In this document: one piece after another, positions 33,841 to 42,698 of the stretch
Position numbering within the stretch: position 1 is the first letter of the stretch
Layout of the letters: each line of letters starts with the position of its first letter
DNA from: an uncultured Mailhella sp.
GTDB taxonomy: Bacteria; Desulfobacterota; Desulfovibrionia; Desulfovibrionales; Desulfovibrionaceae
Reading direction: 5' to 3'
Assembly: GCF_963931295.1 (NCBI RefSeq)
Contig: NZ_OZ007001.1
Location: forward strand, 1,426,001-1,490,000
DNA: 64,000 nt
Translations under genes and position numbers: made by a program
The notes under the pieces: model-generated
Seen by the model: only the letters and a program-made list of their open reading frames with translations
Database searches by the model: none
Told to the model about the DNA's origin: nothing

Positions 33841-33856
33841 AGCAAAATCCATACCA
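33841..33856 (-). promoter_or_regulatory. sigma-54 (-24/-12) promoter of the reductase/TTT operon
   Basis: On the minus strand the bases read TGGTATGGATTTTGCT, with GG and GC at exact spacing to the consensus TGGCACG-N4-TTGCW. It lies 57 bp before the ferredoxin start and faces the operon 33784 to 24224. The divergent activator gene begins 167 bp away. Confidence 0.85.
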
Positions 33857-34022
33857 AAATGAAAAATTCCATAAAACAAGGAGGTTGTGAAAAATATCGA
33901 AATCATAATTATTGCGAAATTATAATTTAAGTTTGTATTTTCATAAGACTTGAACTATATACCTTTGCGGCGCGCGCAAAAGAGCCCGCCCCTGTTTTCC
34001 ACGCTCAGCCAAAAGGTCCCTC

Positions 34023-35528
34023 ATGCATTTCGACGAAGATTCCCTGCGCGCCAGCGCCCTGTCCTTCAAGCTCATCTACCGCACGCGCGGCATGTATCAG
34101 ACCTACGCATGCCTTCGCGACTTTCTGGCCGAAACCATGGCCGTGACCCGCATCAACGCGCTCTACATTCCTTCGGACTGGTCCAACGTCATCACCATGG
34201 TGGACACCCAGGAAAACAGACCCGTCACCATGAAGAGGGAAGGCCGTCAGCTGCCCCTTCTGCTCTGGGAGAGGCTGGCCGAACCGCTCATCGTGGGCAA
34301 TCTCGATCCCTACAAGGAAAAGCATCTGGAAAGCGATCCCGCGGCGGAAAAGCTGCCCTTTCTCCATCACCGCTCGCTGGCCCGTCTGCCCCTGTGCCGC
34401 ACGGAAGCGTATATTTTCGTGGTCAACTTCTGGTCCGACACCTACAACGCCTTTACGGAAGACGATCTGCCCGAGCTTCAGAAGGTCACCAGCGGCTTTG
34501 CGGAAGAACTGGCCCAGGATCTGGAAAGTCCGGCCGCGCCGTCCAGCCGTTCTCTGACTTCCGGCAGCGACAAGCTCTTCGAGTGTTCGGGGCTGAATCA
34601 CGTGCGCAACATGGTGGAGCAGGTAGCCCCGTGTTCGAGCACCGTGCTCATCATGGGCGAAACCGGCGTGGGCAAGGAATCCGTGGCCGACGCCATTCAC
34701 GAACTCTCGCCGCGGCGCAACGGGCCGTTCATCAAGGTGAACTGCGGCGCCATTCCCGACACGCTGCTCGAAAGCGAACTCTTCGGCTACGAAAAAGGCG
34801 CGTTCACCGGCGCCGTGAACACACGCCGCGGCTATTTCGAGGCCGCACAGGGCGGCACCATTCTGCTGGACGAAATCGGAGAAATGCCCCTTTCCGCGCA
34901 GGTGCGGCTGCTGCGCGTGCTGGAAAACCGGACCATCACGCGAGTGGGCAGTCCGAACGCGGTGCAGCTCGACGTGCGCATCATCGCCTCCACCCACGCG
35001 GATCTGCACCGCAAAGTCAAAGAAGGCACCTTCCGCCGCGATCTCTGGTACCGGCTCAGCGTGTTTCCCATCCACGTGCCTCCGCTGCGGGAACGCAAGG
35101 AAGACATTCCCACCCTGCTGCGTCATTTTCTCCACACCAAGGCCAAGCAGTTCGACCTGCCGGAAACCATCCGCATTCCCAAGGAAGAACTTGCGAGACT
35201 GTACGCCTACAACTGGCCGGGCAACGTGCGGGAACTGGATCATGTCGTGGAGCGCGCCATGATTCTTGCCCGCGGCAAAAGCGGCACGCTGCACTTCGAC
35301 ATTGAAAGGGACGAATTCGAGGAATCGGTCTGGTCTGCGCCGGAAGAAAACGCCTCCGACTGGCCCACGCTGGCGGAAATGGAAAACCTCTACATCCGCG
35401 CCGTGCTGGCAAAATGCGGGGGCAAGCTCACCGGCGAAAACAGCGTCACGCAGGTGCTGGGAATTCACTACACCACCCTGCGCGCAAGAATGAAGCAGCT
35501 CGGCCTGAGCATGCCAAGAGAAAAATAG
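34023..35528 (+). CDS. sigma-54-dependent activator with GAF-like sensor
   Basis: 501-residue enhancer-binding protein. The N-terminal ~180 residues ('YRTRGMYQTYACLRDFLAETMAVTRINALYIPSDWSNVI') look like a GAF-type ligand sensor. The AAA+ domain (about 190-430) has Walker A GETGVGKE near 212, a canonical GAFTGA loop near 260 and DEIGEMP near 283. A C-terminal Fis-type helix-turn-helix covers about 465-501 ('ENSVTQVLGIHYTTLRARMKQLG'). It is flanked by two sigma-54 promoters, one facing the divergent ferredoxin operon and one 322 bp downstream facing the nitrilase gene, so it is the likely activator of both. Stop is TAG. Confidence 0.93.
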   Translation: MHFDEDSLRASALSFKLIYRTRGMYQTYACLRDFLAETMAVTRINALYIPSDWSNVITMVDTQENRPVTMKREGRQLPLLLWERLAEPLIVGNLDPYKEKHLESDPAAEKLPFLHHRSLARLPLCRTEAYIFVVNFWSDTYNAFTEDDLPELQKVTSGFAEELAQDLESPAAPSSRSLTSGSDKLFECSGLNHVRNMVEQVAPCSSTVLIMGETGVGKESVADAIHELSPRRNGPFIKVNCGAIPDTLLESELFGYEKGAFTGAVNTRRGYFEAAQGGTILLDEIGEMPLSAQVRLLRVLENRTITRVGSPNAVQLDVRIIASTHADLHRKVKEGTFRRDLWYRLSVFPIHVPPLRERKEDIPTLLRHFLHTKAKQFDLPETIRIPKEELARLYAYNWPGNVRELDHVVERAMILARGKSGTLHFDIERDEFEESVWSAPEENASDWPTLAEMENLYIRAVLAKCGGKLTGENSVTQVLGIHYTTLRARMKQLGLSMPREK

Positions 35529-35850
35529 GGCGCTCCCGGAAGACGCAGGGAAAAGCTGAACGCAAAGGCAGATCGTTCAAGGACAGAAAGCGCTCTCCGC
35601 AGGCACAGAGAGAACACCTCGCGCCCCGCCGCAGGCGCGCCAGCGGATTTTCTTCCCTCGTCCGGGAGCAGCTCCGCAAAGAGACATCCTACTCCCCCTC
35701 TTCCGCGCGCGTTCCGTCGCCGCCGGGCGATCCCCCGAATCCCCGCCGCCTGCCGCAGGCGGTACATTAACCGGCCGCGGTACGCGTCCGTGCCGAAAGT
35801 CTTGTACCAGGTGTTTCAGCTTCACATTGAAATCATTGAAAAAACAATTA
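35529..35850. promoter_or_regulatory. spacer between activator and nitrilase gene
   Basis: About 320 bp, G+C-rich on the left and A+T-rich near the nitrilase promoter. It should contain activator-binding sites for the 35851 promoter; TTTCA-N9-TGAAA at about 35815-35835 is a candidate dyad. No gene or clear terminator is seen. Confidence 0.4.
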
Positions 35851-35866
35851 TGGCATCATTCTTGCA
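35851..35866 (+). promoter_or_regulatory. sigma-54 (-24/-12) promoter of the nitrilase gene
   Basis: TGGCATCATTCTTGCA matches TGGCACG-N4-TTGCW at 14 of the defined positions allowing the ATC variant, with correct GG-GC spacing. It lies 41 bp before ATG 35907 and downstream of the activator gene. Confidence 0.85.
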
Positions 35867-35906
35867 TAAGAACAGGCAACGCATCATTCTTCTCAAGGAG
35901 TTCGCC

Positions 35907-37049
35907 ATGAACCTTTTCTCCAGAAGCATATTCCGCAGAGTAGGCGCGGCCTGCCTTCTTTCCGTTCTTTCCGCCACGCTCTGCCTGGCGGCGGAGGCTC
36001 CCCGCTACGACGACCATCTCAAGCTGGCTCTCGTCAACATGTAGCCCGTCTGGGGCGACAAGGACGCCAACCTTAAAAAGATGGTCCGCATGGCGAACGA
36101 AGCTGCCGACAACGGCGCGCAGATGATCGTGTTTCCCGAAATGTGCCTCACCGGCTACGCCATGGAACAGGGCGACATGAAGCGCGCCGACCGCATGCAG
36201 ATACGCCTTGCCGAAACGGAAACAGGTCCGAGCGCCTCCGTGATGACGAAGCTTGCCAGGGATCGCAGCGTCTACATCGTTTACGGCTATCCGGAACGCA
36301 TCGGCAGCGACAAGCTGAACGTCTATAACTCCGCCTTCGTGGCCGGACCGGACGGTTATCTCGGCTCGTACCGCAAAATTCATCCCTTCGGCAGCGAAGT
36401 CATCTGGTGCAAGACCGGCACGGAGCCCTTCTCCTTCGACACACCCTGGGGCCCCATGGGCATAAGCATCTGCTACGACACCTACAACTATTCGGAGCTC
36501 GGCCGCTACTACGGCGCGCTCGGCTGCCGCATGATACTCAATCCCACGGCCACGTCCTGGGCATACTACTCCAACAAGAATCTCAAGAACGGCAAGCCCC
36601 TCAACAACGGCTTTCCCACCGCGGGCAACAACACGGAATGGGTGAACCGCTTCAAGAGCCGCGTTGAGGCCGTCGTGGTGCAGAGCGGTCTGTTCGTGGC
36701 GAGCTCCGACCTCGCCGGCGCGGAATACGACGCCAGGGGAACATTCATGGGCACCTGCTTCCCCGGCGGCTCCTGCGTGGTCGGCCCCTCCGACGACAAG
36801 CCCGGCACGCTCACCTATTTCGACTACTTCGGCACCGATCCCGCCGCGTTCGGCACGGAAGGCATAGCCTACAGCAACGTCGATCTGAGCCGCGCCACCC
36901 GCAATTCCTTTGCGAACTACATCAAGACCGACCTTCAGGAAGGCAACCTGTACATGCCCGACCTCTACGCCAAATGGTTCGGCGATCTGGCGGCCTCCGG
37001 CAAGTTCACCTCCCTGAATCACGCCATGAGCGGAGCCGCGGCCCGGTAG
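35907..37049 (+). pseudogene. secreted nitrilase/carbon-nitrogen hydrolase gene with an in-frame amber codon
   Basis: The reading frame would encode 380 residues: a signal peptide (MNLFSRSIFRRVGAACLLSV..., cleavage near 30) and a complete carbon-nitrogen hydrolase domain. The catalytic triad is intact: Glu in IVFPE near 77, Lys in YRKIHPF near 157 and Cys in ISICYDT near 189. Codon 46 (36042-36044) is TAG, between LALVNM and PVWGDKDA, exactly in frame and in a loop where relatives have a polar residue. Everything else, including promoter and AAGGAG site, looks functional, so this is a single recent nonsense change. Readthrough cannot be excluded, but at least ten intact genes in the window use TAG as stop (valS among them), which argues against reassignment. 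Sequencing error is another option. Confidence 0.8.
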
Positions 37050-37152
37050 TTCGTTCAGCTCCACGTTTACGGGCGCGACGCCTGCGTAAAACTCCTCCCC
37101 GGCGCAGACGTCGCAGCCCGTTCATTCTCCTCCTCATCCAGATTCCTGGACA

Positions 37153-37192
37153 AAGGGCGCGGCCCCATCCTTTCGGATGAAGCCGCGCCCTT
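37153..37192 (-). terminator. terminator of valS
   Basis: AAGGGCGCGGC / GCCGCGCCCTT (11 bp) enclosing an inner CATCC-TTTC-GGATG hairpin. It lies 28 bp beyond the valS stop on the minus strand. The T tract after it is short, so efficiency is uncertain. Confidence 0.65.
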
Positions 37193-37220
37193 GCTTGTTC
37201 ACGCGTGCGGAAAAACGCCG

Positions 37221-39869
37221 CTATTCTTCCATGGCTTCCTTGAAGCGGTTCTGCAGCGCCTGCATCTTGGCCTTCTTGTCGATGAGTTCCGTGTGACGCG
37301 CCTTTTCGGATTCCACAAGGTCCGCGGGTGCGCGCTTGACGAAGTTCTCATTGGAGAGCTTGGCGTCGAGGGCGACGAGATCCTTGTCCACCTTGCCGAT
37401 TTCCTTGTCGAGGCGGGCGAGTTCGGCCTGGAAGTCCACCGCGCCCGAAAGCAGCACGATGACTTCGCAGCCGCGCACCACGTTGCTGGCCGAAGCCTTG
37501 GGCGCATGGGCGTTGCTGTCGATGGTGAGGCTTTCGAGTCTCGCCAGATCGAAGAATCCGCGGTTCGCCTCCAGCAGAGCGGCCTGTTCGTCGCTCGCCG
37601 GACGGAGCACCACGGTCAGGCGGTACGACGGCTTGATGTTGAGTTCCGCGCGGATGGTGCGGATGGCGCTGATGGCTTCCTGAAGGAAGATCATCTCGTC
37701 GGATTCGCGCTTCTTCACGCACTGCGGGCGGGCTTCGGGATAAAGCTGCGTGGCGATGTCCGTGCCTTCATGGCCGGGCAGGGAGTTCCACACTTCGGCG
37801 GTCACGAAGGGAATCATGGGATGCAGCAGCAGAAGAATTTCACGCAGCACGGTGTAGAGCACATACTGCGCTTCTTCCTTCGCCTCGCCATCTTCCTTCA
37901 TGTCGGCCTTGATGAGTTCCAGATACCAGTCACAGAACTCGTTCCACAGGAACTTGTACACGCACTGCGCCGCGTCGTTGAAGCGATAGCTTTCGAGAGC
38001 GGCGTCCTCTTCCACCTTGATTTCCTCAAGACGGTTGAGAATCCACTTGTGATGCAGTCCCTTGACGGCTCCGAGGTCGACGGCCCTGGGCTCGCCGTGT
38101 TCGGGCAGGTTCATGAGGGCGAAGCGCGAAGCGTTCCACACCTTGTTCACGAAGTGGCGATAGCCCTCAATGCGCTCCTCGGACATGCGGATGTCGCGGC
38201 CCATGGCGGCAAAGGCGGCCAGGGTGAAGCGCAGAGAGTCCGCGCCGTACTTGCGGATCATGTCCTGCGGGTTGATGCCGTTGCCGAGCGACTTGGACAT
38301 CTTGCGGCCCTGCGCGTCGCGCACGAGGGCATGGATGTACACTTCGCGGAAGGGCACTTCGCCCATGAAGTGCTGGCCCATCATGATCATGCGGGCCACC
38401 CAGAAGAACAGAATGTCGAACGCCGTGACGAGCACGCTCGTGGGATAGTACTTCTTGAGCGTTTCGGTGTGTTCGGGCCAGCCCATGGTGGAGAAGGGCC
38501 ACAGCGCAGAAGAGAACCAGGTGTCGAGCACGTCGGGGTCCTGTTCCAGCTTGTGGCTGCCGCACTTGGGGCACACCGTGGGATCTTCCTCGGCGACGAT
38601 GAGCTCGCCGCAGTCGGCGCAGGTCCACGCGGGAATGCGGTGGCCCCACCAGATCTGACGGCTGATGCACCAGTCGCGGATGTTGTCCAGCCAGTTGTAG
38701 TAAGTCTTGGTCCAGCTTTCGGGATAGATCTTGATCTTGTCCGGCACGGCGGCACGGGCGGCGGGAGCCATCTTGCTGATGGCCACGAACCACTGATCGG
38801 AAACGTAGGGCTCGATGACTGTCTTGCAGCGGTAGCAGCAGCCCACGCTGTGGGTGAGCGGCTCTTCCTTCACAAGATGGCCGTTTTCGCGCAGCTCTTC
38901 CACAATGGCCTTGCGGCATTCCTCGCGGCTCATGCCGGCGTAGCGGCCGCACACGTCGCTCATGCACATGTTGCCGTTGTCGTCGATGACCTGGATGAAT
39001 TCCAGATTGTGGGCGTGACCGAGCTTCCAGTCGTTGGGATCGTGGCAGGGCGTGACCTTCAGGCAGCCGGTGCCGAATTCGCGATCCACGTAGCGGTCGG
39101 CGATGAGCGGAACTTCGCGGTTCACCACGGGCACGATGAGCTTCTTGCCCACAAAGGTGGCGTAGCGCTCGTCGTCGGGATGCACGCACACGGCCGAGTC
39201 GCCGAGAATGGTTTCGGGGCGGGTGGTGGCGATGGTCACGGAACCGGTGCCGTCGGCGAAGTCGTAGCGCACATGCCAGAGCGAGCCCTTGGAGTCGATG
39301 TGATCCACTTCGTCGTCGGCAAGGGCGGTGTGGCAGCGCGGGCACCAGTTGACAATGTACTTGCCCTTGTAGATGAGCCCTTCCTTATAGAGCTGCACGA
39401 ACACCTTGCGCACGGCGCGGGCGAGATTGTCGTCCATGGTGAAGGCTTCGCGCGTCCAGTCCACGGAGGAGCCGAGTTCCTTGATCTGTTCCAGAATCTG
39501 GCCGCCGTACTGCTTCTTCCATTCCCACACGCGCTTGATGAAGGCTTCGCGGCCCACATCATGACGGGATTTGCCTTCCTTGGCGAGGGCGCGTTCCACC
39601 ACGTTCTGCGTGGCAATGCCCGCATGGTCGGTGCCGGGAATCCACAGCACGTTCTTGCCCTTCTGACGGGCGTGACGGCAGAGAATGTCCTGAAGGGTCT
39701 GGTTCAGGGCGTGACCGATGTGCAGAATGCCCGTAACGTTGGGCGGAGGAATGACGATGGAATACGGGTCGCCGGGGGCGGACAGGTCGGGCGTGAAGGT
39801 TTTGGCTTCTTCCCAGTGCTTGCGCCAGTGAGCTTCCACTTCCTGCGGTTCATAGGCTTTGGACAGCAT
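37221..39869 (-). CDS. valS: valyl-tRNA synthetase
   Basis: 882-residue class I aminoacyl-tRNA synthetase that charges tRNA-Val. The HIGH motif is in PPPNVTGILHIGHALNQT at 50-53 and KMSKS is in GRKMSKSLGNG near 526. The editing domain lies between them ('TIATTRPETILGDSAVCVHP' near 215). Several C-x2-C pairs (NWCPRC, CCYRC, CADCG, CPKCG) suggest bound zinc. The C-terminal coiled-coil arm of ValS is present ('FQAELARLDKEIGKVDKDL'), so the gene is complete. I choose ATG 39869 with GGAG seven bases upstream; the longer in-frame extension lacks homology. It ends in TAG. Confidence 0.97.
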   Translation of the reverse strand: MLSKAYEPQEVEAHWRKHWEEAKTFTPDLSAPGDPYSIVIPPPNVTGILHIGHALNQTLQDILCRHARQKGKNVLWIPGTDHAGIATQNVVERALAKEGKSRHDVGREAFIKRVWEWKKQYGGQILEQIKELGSSVDWTREAFTMDDNLARAVRKVFVQLYKEGLIYKGKYIVNWCPRCHTALADDEVDHIDSKGSLWHVRYDFADGTGSVTIATTRPETILGDSAVCVHPDDERYATFVGKKLIVPVVNREVPLIADRYVDREFGTGCLKVTPCHDPNDWKLGHAHNLEFIQVIDDNGNMCMSDVCGRYAGMSREECRKAIVEELRENGHLVKEEPLTHSVGCCYRCKTVIEPYVSDQWFVAISKMAPAARAAVPDKIKIYPESWTKTYYNWLDNIRDWCISRQIWWGHRIPAWTCADCGELIVAEEDPTVCPKCGSHKLEQDPDVLDTWFSSALWPFSTMGWPEHTETLKKYYPTSVLVTAFDILFFWVARMIMMGQHFMGEVPFREVYIHALVRDAQGRKMSKSLGNGINPQDMIRKYGADSLRFTLAAFAAMGRDIRMSEERIEGYRHFVNKVWNASRFALMNLPEHGEPRAVDLGAVKGLHHKWILNRLEEIKVEEDAALESYRFNDAAQCVYKFLWNEFCDWYLELIKADMKEDGEAKEEAQYVLYTVLREILLLLHPMIPFVTAEVWNSLPGHEGTDIATQLYPEARPQCVKKRESDEMIFLQEAISAIRTIRAELNIKPSYRLTVVLRPASDEQAALLEANRGFFDLARLESLTIDSNAHAPKASASNVVRGCEVIVLLSGAVDFQAELARLDKEIGKVDKDLVALDAKLSNENFVKRAPADLVESEKARHTELIDKKAKMQALQNRFKEAMEE

Positions 39870-40012
39870 TTCAAGGCTCCAATGGTTTAAAATATCCGCC
39901 GTTCCGCAGAGGAGCGCTCTGCGCCGCTCAGGCGGAAGCGCCGGGAGCTTCCGCCTGACTGCTCTTGCCGAACGGGCGGCTTGTGCGTATGCATAACACA
40001 CGGAGGGAACAC

Positions 40013-41233
40013 ATGATTGCCATACTGTGGGACGCATCCCATATCTGGGGATATCTGCTGCTGCACGCCGTTCGTTCGACGGGCATTCCCTTCCGTGTAC
40101 TCAAAGGGTTAGACATAGCCCAGACCGGTCTATCTGGCAAGATGCTCATAGTGCCCGGAGGTTCTGCGCGGCGCAAGGCCGACGCCCTCGGGCCGCACGG
40201 CGCGCAGGCCGTGCGCCGCTTCGTGAAGGAAGGCGGCAAATATCTCGGCTTCTGCGGCGGCGCGGGGCTCGCGCTGGCCGACGGACTCGGCCTCTGCCCC
40301 TGGAGCCGCGACGGCATGACCGACCGGCTTCAGCATCTTGTGTCCGGGCATCTGGTCTGCTCCGTGGCCGAGGGCGGCGATCTTGTTCCGCCGAACCTCG
40401 CCGGAAAAGACGCGCTGCTGCCCGTGTGGTGGCCGGGCCGCTTCAACGAGCCGGACGAGCCCTGCGACGTGCAGGTGCTTGCGCGATACCGCGCGCCCGG
40501 GCCCGATCTCTACGTGGCGGACATGCCCTTTTCCTCCATGCCCGCCGACATTCTCGCCGAATGGAAGACCATGTACGGCGTCGCGCTGCGCCCCTCACTG
40601 CTCGACGGCCGCCCCTGCGCCGTCACGGGAACCTGCAGCAGGGGCGAATGGCTTCTGAGCTACAGCCACCTTGAAACGCCCTCCGGCGCGTTCACGGGCT
40701 CGGAACAGGCGGGATCCTGGCTCATGCACATTCTGCGCCGCTGGTGCGGCGAGCCCGTGGATCTTGCGTCCGTGCCGCCGCTGGACTTTGCCGCCCTGCC
40801 CGTGCTCTGGGAAGACAAGGCGCTGCTTGCCTCGCGCGCCTCGCTCGACGAACTGCTGTCCCTGGCCTGCGAGCTCGGCCTGCTCTTTCCGCGCAATTCC
40901 TGGCTGCTCGGCTGGCGCTCCGGCGTGCCCGGGGCGCAGTTCAACAGCCTGAACGCCGCGCTCTCCACCACGCTCAGCCTTCCGCCCGACAAGCGGCGTC
41001 TCCGCCTCTGGAACGAGCGCCGCAGCGATTTTGAACAGGCCTTCTCCCTCTTTTTTCAGGGCGCAAGAAGCTGGCTTCTCGCCCGACGACTCGCCGACAC
41101 GCTGGCCGATTCCGCGCCGGGCATGCTGCCGCGGGAACTGCTGGTGGACCAGCGCCGCGCGCTTTTCGGTTCGCCCATGTTCGGCGGCGGCCTCAGCGAA
41201 CAGCTGCTGGACATGCTCGAAGAACTGGCGTGA
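40013..41233 (+). CDS. BPL_N-domain protein (glutamine amidotransferase-like)
   Basis: 406-residue protein whose first ~230 residues match the domain found at the N-terminus of eukaryotic biotin-protein ligases, a class I glutamine-amidotransferase-like fold. 'MIAILWDASHIWGYLLLHAV', 'MLIVPGGSARRKADAL' and the nucleophile elbow YLGFCGGAGLAL (Cys near 80) are visible, and 'GEWLLSYSHLETP' near 215 has the late His. No ligase catalytic domain follows. Residues ~240-406 are helical and unique to this kind of protein. The true reaction is not known. ATG 40013 has GGAGG seven bases before it. The gene diverges from valS. Confidence 0.75.
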   Translation: MIAILWDASHIWGYLLLHAVRSTGIPFRVLKGLDIAQTGLSGKMLIVPGGSARRKADALGPHGAQAVRRFVKEGGKYLGFCGGAGLALADGLGLCPWSRDGMTDRLQHLVSGHLVCSVAEGGDLVPPNLAGKDALLPVWWPGRFNEPDEPCDVQVLARYRAPGPDLYVADMPFSSMPADILAEWKTMYGVALRPSLLDGRPCAVTGTCSRGEWLLSYSHLETPSGAFTGSEQAGSWLMHILRRWCGEPVDLASVPPLDFAALPVLWEDKALLASRASLDELLSLACELGLLFPRNSWLLGWRSGVPGAQFNSLNAALSTTLSLPPDKRRLRLWNERRSDFEQAFSLFFQGARSWLLARRLADTLADSAPGMLPRELLVDQRRALFGSPMFGGGLSEQLLDMLEELA

Positions 41234-41660
41234 AGCCTGCCGGCGGAACTTCGCGCCGCGCCCCCTCAGCTCGCCCCTCGACAGCGCGGCCTCCCCTCCT
41301 TGCCGCCTGCAAAACGCATACCGACGCTCGCGCAGCGCCGCCACAAACGCGGATCCCGCTGAAACATAAACGCCGCTCCCGCCTGCCGAACACCGCCGAT
41401 GCCGAAGCCCCGGCGCACGGCAGTCGCCTTCGCCTCCCGCCACGCGTCGCCCGCTCCACCCGGCGCATAAAAAATCCCGCCGCTTCCGAAAAGGAAGAGA
41501 CGGGGAACACGCCGGGCACGCTCCCGGCGCCTGGAAAACCCCGCGCCGCTGCGCTTTGCGTCCACGCCAAAGTCACAGCGCGCGAGGCGGGGACAAAATA
41601 TGAAAACATCGAGAGGCGATTTCGCCCGCAGGGAGCAGGGCCGAACCTCGACGCCAAAGA
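41234..41660. other. 427-bp G+C-rich spacer between converging genes
   Basis: Lies between the end of the BPL_N gene and the end of the XRE regulator gene. Codon-like patterns occur in several frames but none has a ribosome site or family resemblance. No obvious terminator with a T tract; an imperfect C/G-rich hairpin near 41505-41530 is the best candidate. Confidence 0.45.
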
Positions 41661-42221
41661 CTACGAGCGCCCCCTGCGCAGGCAGCAGGCCACGAGCGCC
41701 AGTCCCGCGGCCACGGCCGCCAGCGCGGCCCAGAAAAGAGCCTTCACGTCGCGCGCAAGCACATAACCCCACAGTCCGGTATGCACGCCGCCCCGGCCGT
41801 CCACAAGCTGCACGGGAAAAAGTTCGGAATAAATCCACATGGTCAGAAGACCGCCCGCGCCGATGAGAAACATCAGCACGCCGGCCGCGAGCGCAATGTG
41901 CCGCGCCGCCGCGCTTGCAGGCTGAGCGGGCGTCGTCTTTTCTCCGCGCTCTTCCGGCAGAGATTCCGCAGGCGCGGCTTCGCCGGATTCCGCCGGACCT
42001 TCGGGCGCGTCCGCCTGATCCCTCAGCAGATAATCAAGACTCACCCCCAGCGTGTCGGCAAGTTCCACCAGCCGGTCAAGATCGGGAGCCGAAAGGCCGG
42101 TTTCCCATTTCGTGACGGACTGTCGGGACACGCCCATGCGCTGCGCAAGCTCTTCCTGCGAAAGTCCCAGAGCCTTGCGCCGGGCCTGAATTTTTCCGTA
42201 TAGCTGGAGATCTTTCCTCAT
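41661..42221 (-). CDS. XRE-family regulator with two membrane spans
   Basis: 186 residues. The N-terminal helix-turn-helix is typical of Cro/CI-like proteins ('LYGKIQARRKALGLSQEELAQRMGVSRQSVTKWETG', residues 6-41, with helix 5 to about 65). An acidic Pro/Ala-rich linker (about 70-100) leads to two hydrophobic spans (about 103-125 and 160-180). Membrane-anchored XRE proteins of this plan usually respond to envelope or small-molecule signals. The start ATG 42221 fits the start of the domain; an in-frame extension upstream has no similarity. No partner gene is adjacent on the same strand. Confidence 0.78.
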   Translation of the reverse strand: MRKDLQLYGKIQARRKALGLSQEELAQRMGVSRQSVTKWETGLSAPDLDRLVELADTLGVSLDYLLRDQADAPEGPAESGEAAPAESLPEERGEKTTPAQPASAAARHIALAAGVLMFLIGAGGLLTMWIYSELFPVQLVDGRGGVHTGLWGYVLARDVKALFWAALAAVAAGLALVACCLRRGRS

Positions 42222-42431
42222 GTGCTTCCATGGGCTGACGACATTTCTGATCCGGAAAGCCGGAGCCTCCCCCGTTTCCGGCTGAATCTGTGCATTCCCC
42301 GCAGGGAACGTCACGCCTCCCGGTCCTGCCGGTCGCGTCGACGGCCATGAACGACCGCGTTTTAAATCAAGACATGGCCGGACGCGGGGCGAACAAGGCT
42401 CGCCGCGGTCCGGCCACAATGCATTGCCTCG

Positions 42432-42698
42432 TTACTTCAGACGGTCCATCGCCTTGTCGTAGAACACGCACAGCGCGTCCATGTCCTGCTTCTGCTGAAG
42501 CTGAAGCAGTTCGGGCTGCAGTTCCTGCATGACCTTCGCGTACTTTTCAGGATCCTTCTGGGAAACTTCCTGAATGGTCTGGGCAAAGGCGGTGGCCTTC
42601 TGCTGCGCTTCCTCAGGGCTGCATCCGGCCTCGGCAAGGGAAGAAAAGCCAAGGGTCAGGGCCAGAGCCGCGCACGCGGCCAACATCTTCCTGTTCAT
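42432..42698 (-). CDS. small exported protein, 88 aa
   Basis: A signal peptide (MNRKMLAACAALALTLGFSSLAEA, cleavage near 24) is followed by a 64-residue, mostly helical, Gln- and Glu-rich mature part with two cysteines (CSPEEAQQ and ALCVFYDKAM). AGGAG stands before ATG 42698. The mature sequence has heptad-like spacing ('ELQPELLQLQQKQDMDAL'), suggesting a helical hairpin closed by the two cysteines. I do not recognise a named family; small periplasmic helical proteins of this size occur widely in Desulfovibrionaceae. Confidence 0.75.
   Translation of the reverse strand: MNRKMLAACAALALTLGFSSLAEAGCSPEEAQQKATAFAQTIQEVSQKDPEKYAKVMQELQPELLQLQQKQDMDALCVFYDKAMDRLK

Noticed and set aside
36042..36044. 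Pyrrolysine insertion as the preferred reading of the amber codon
   Set aside because: TAG ends many intact genes nearby and no pyl gene is in the window; kept only as a check to make.
37191..39890. Very long open frame on the plus strand opposite valS
   Set aside because: It is a G+C-codon-bias mirror of valS: His/Val/Ala-rich, no ribosome site, no family resemblance.
40013..41233. Biotin-protein ligase
   Set aside because: Only the N-terminal amidotransferase-like domain is present; no ligase catalytic motif (GRGRxG) is visible.
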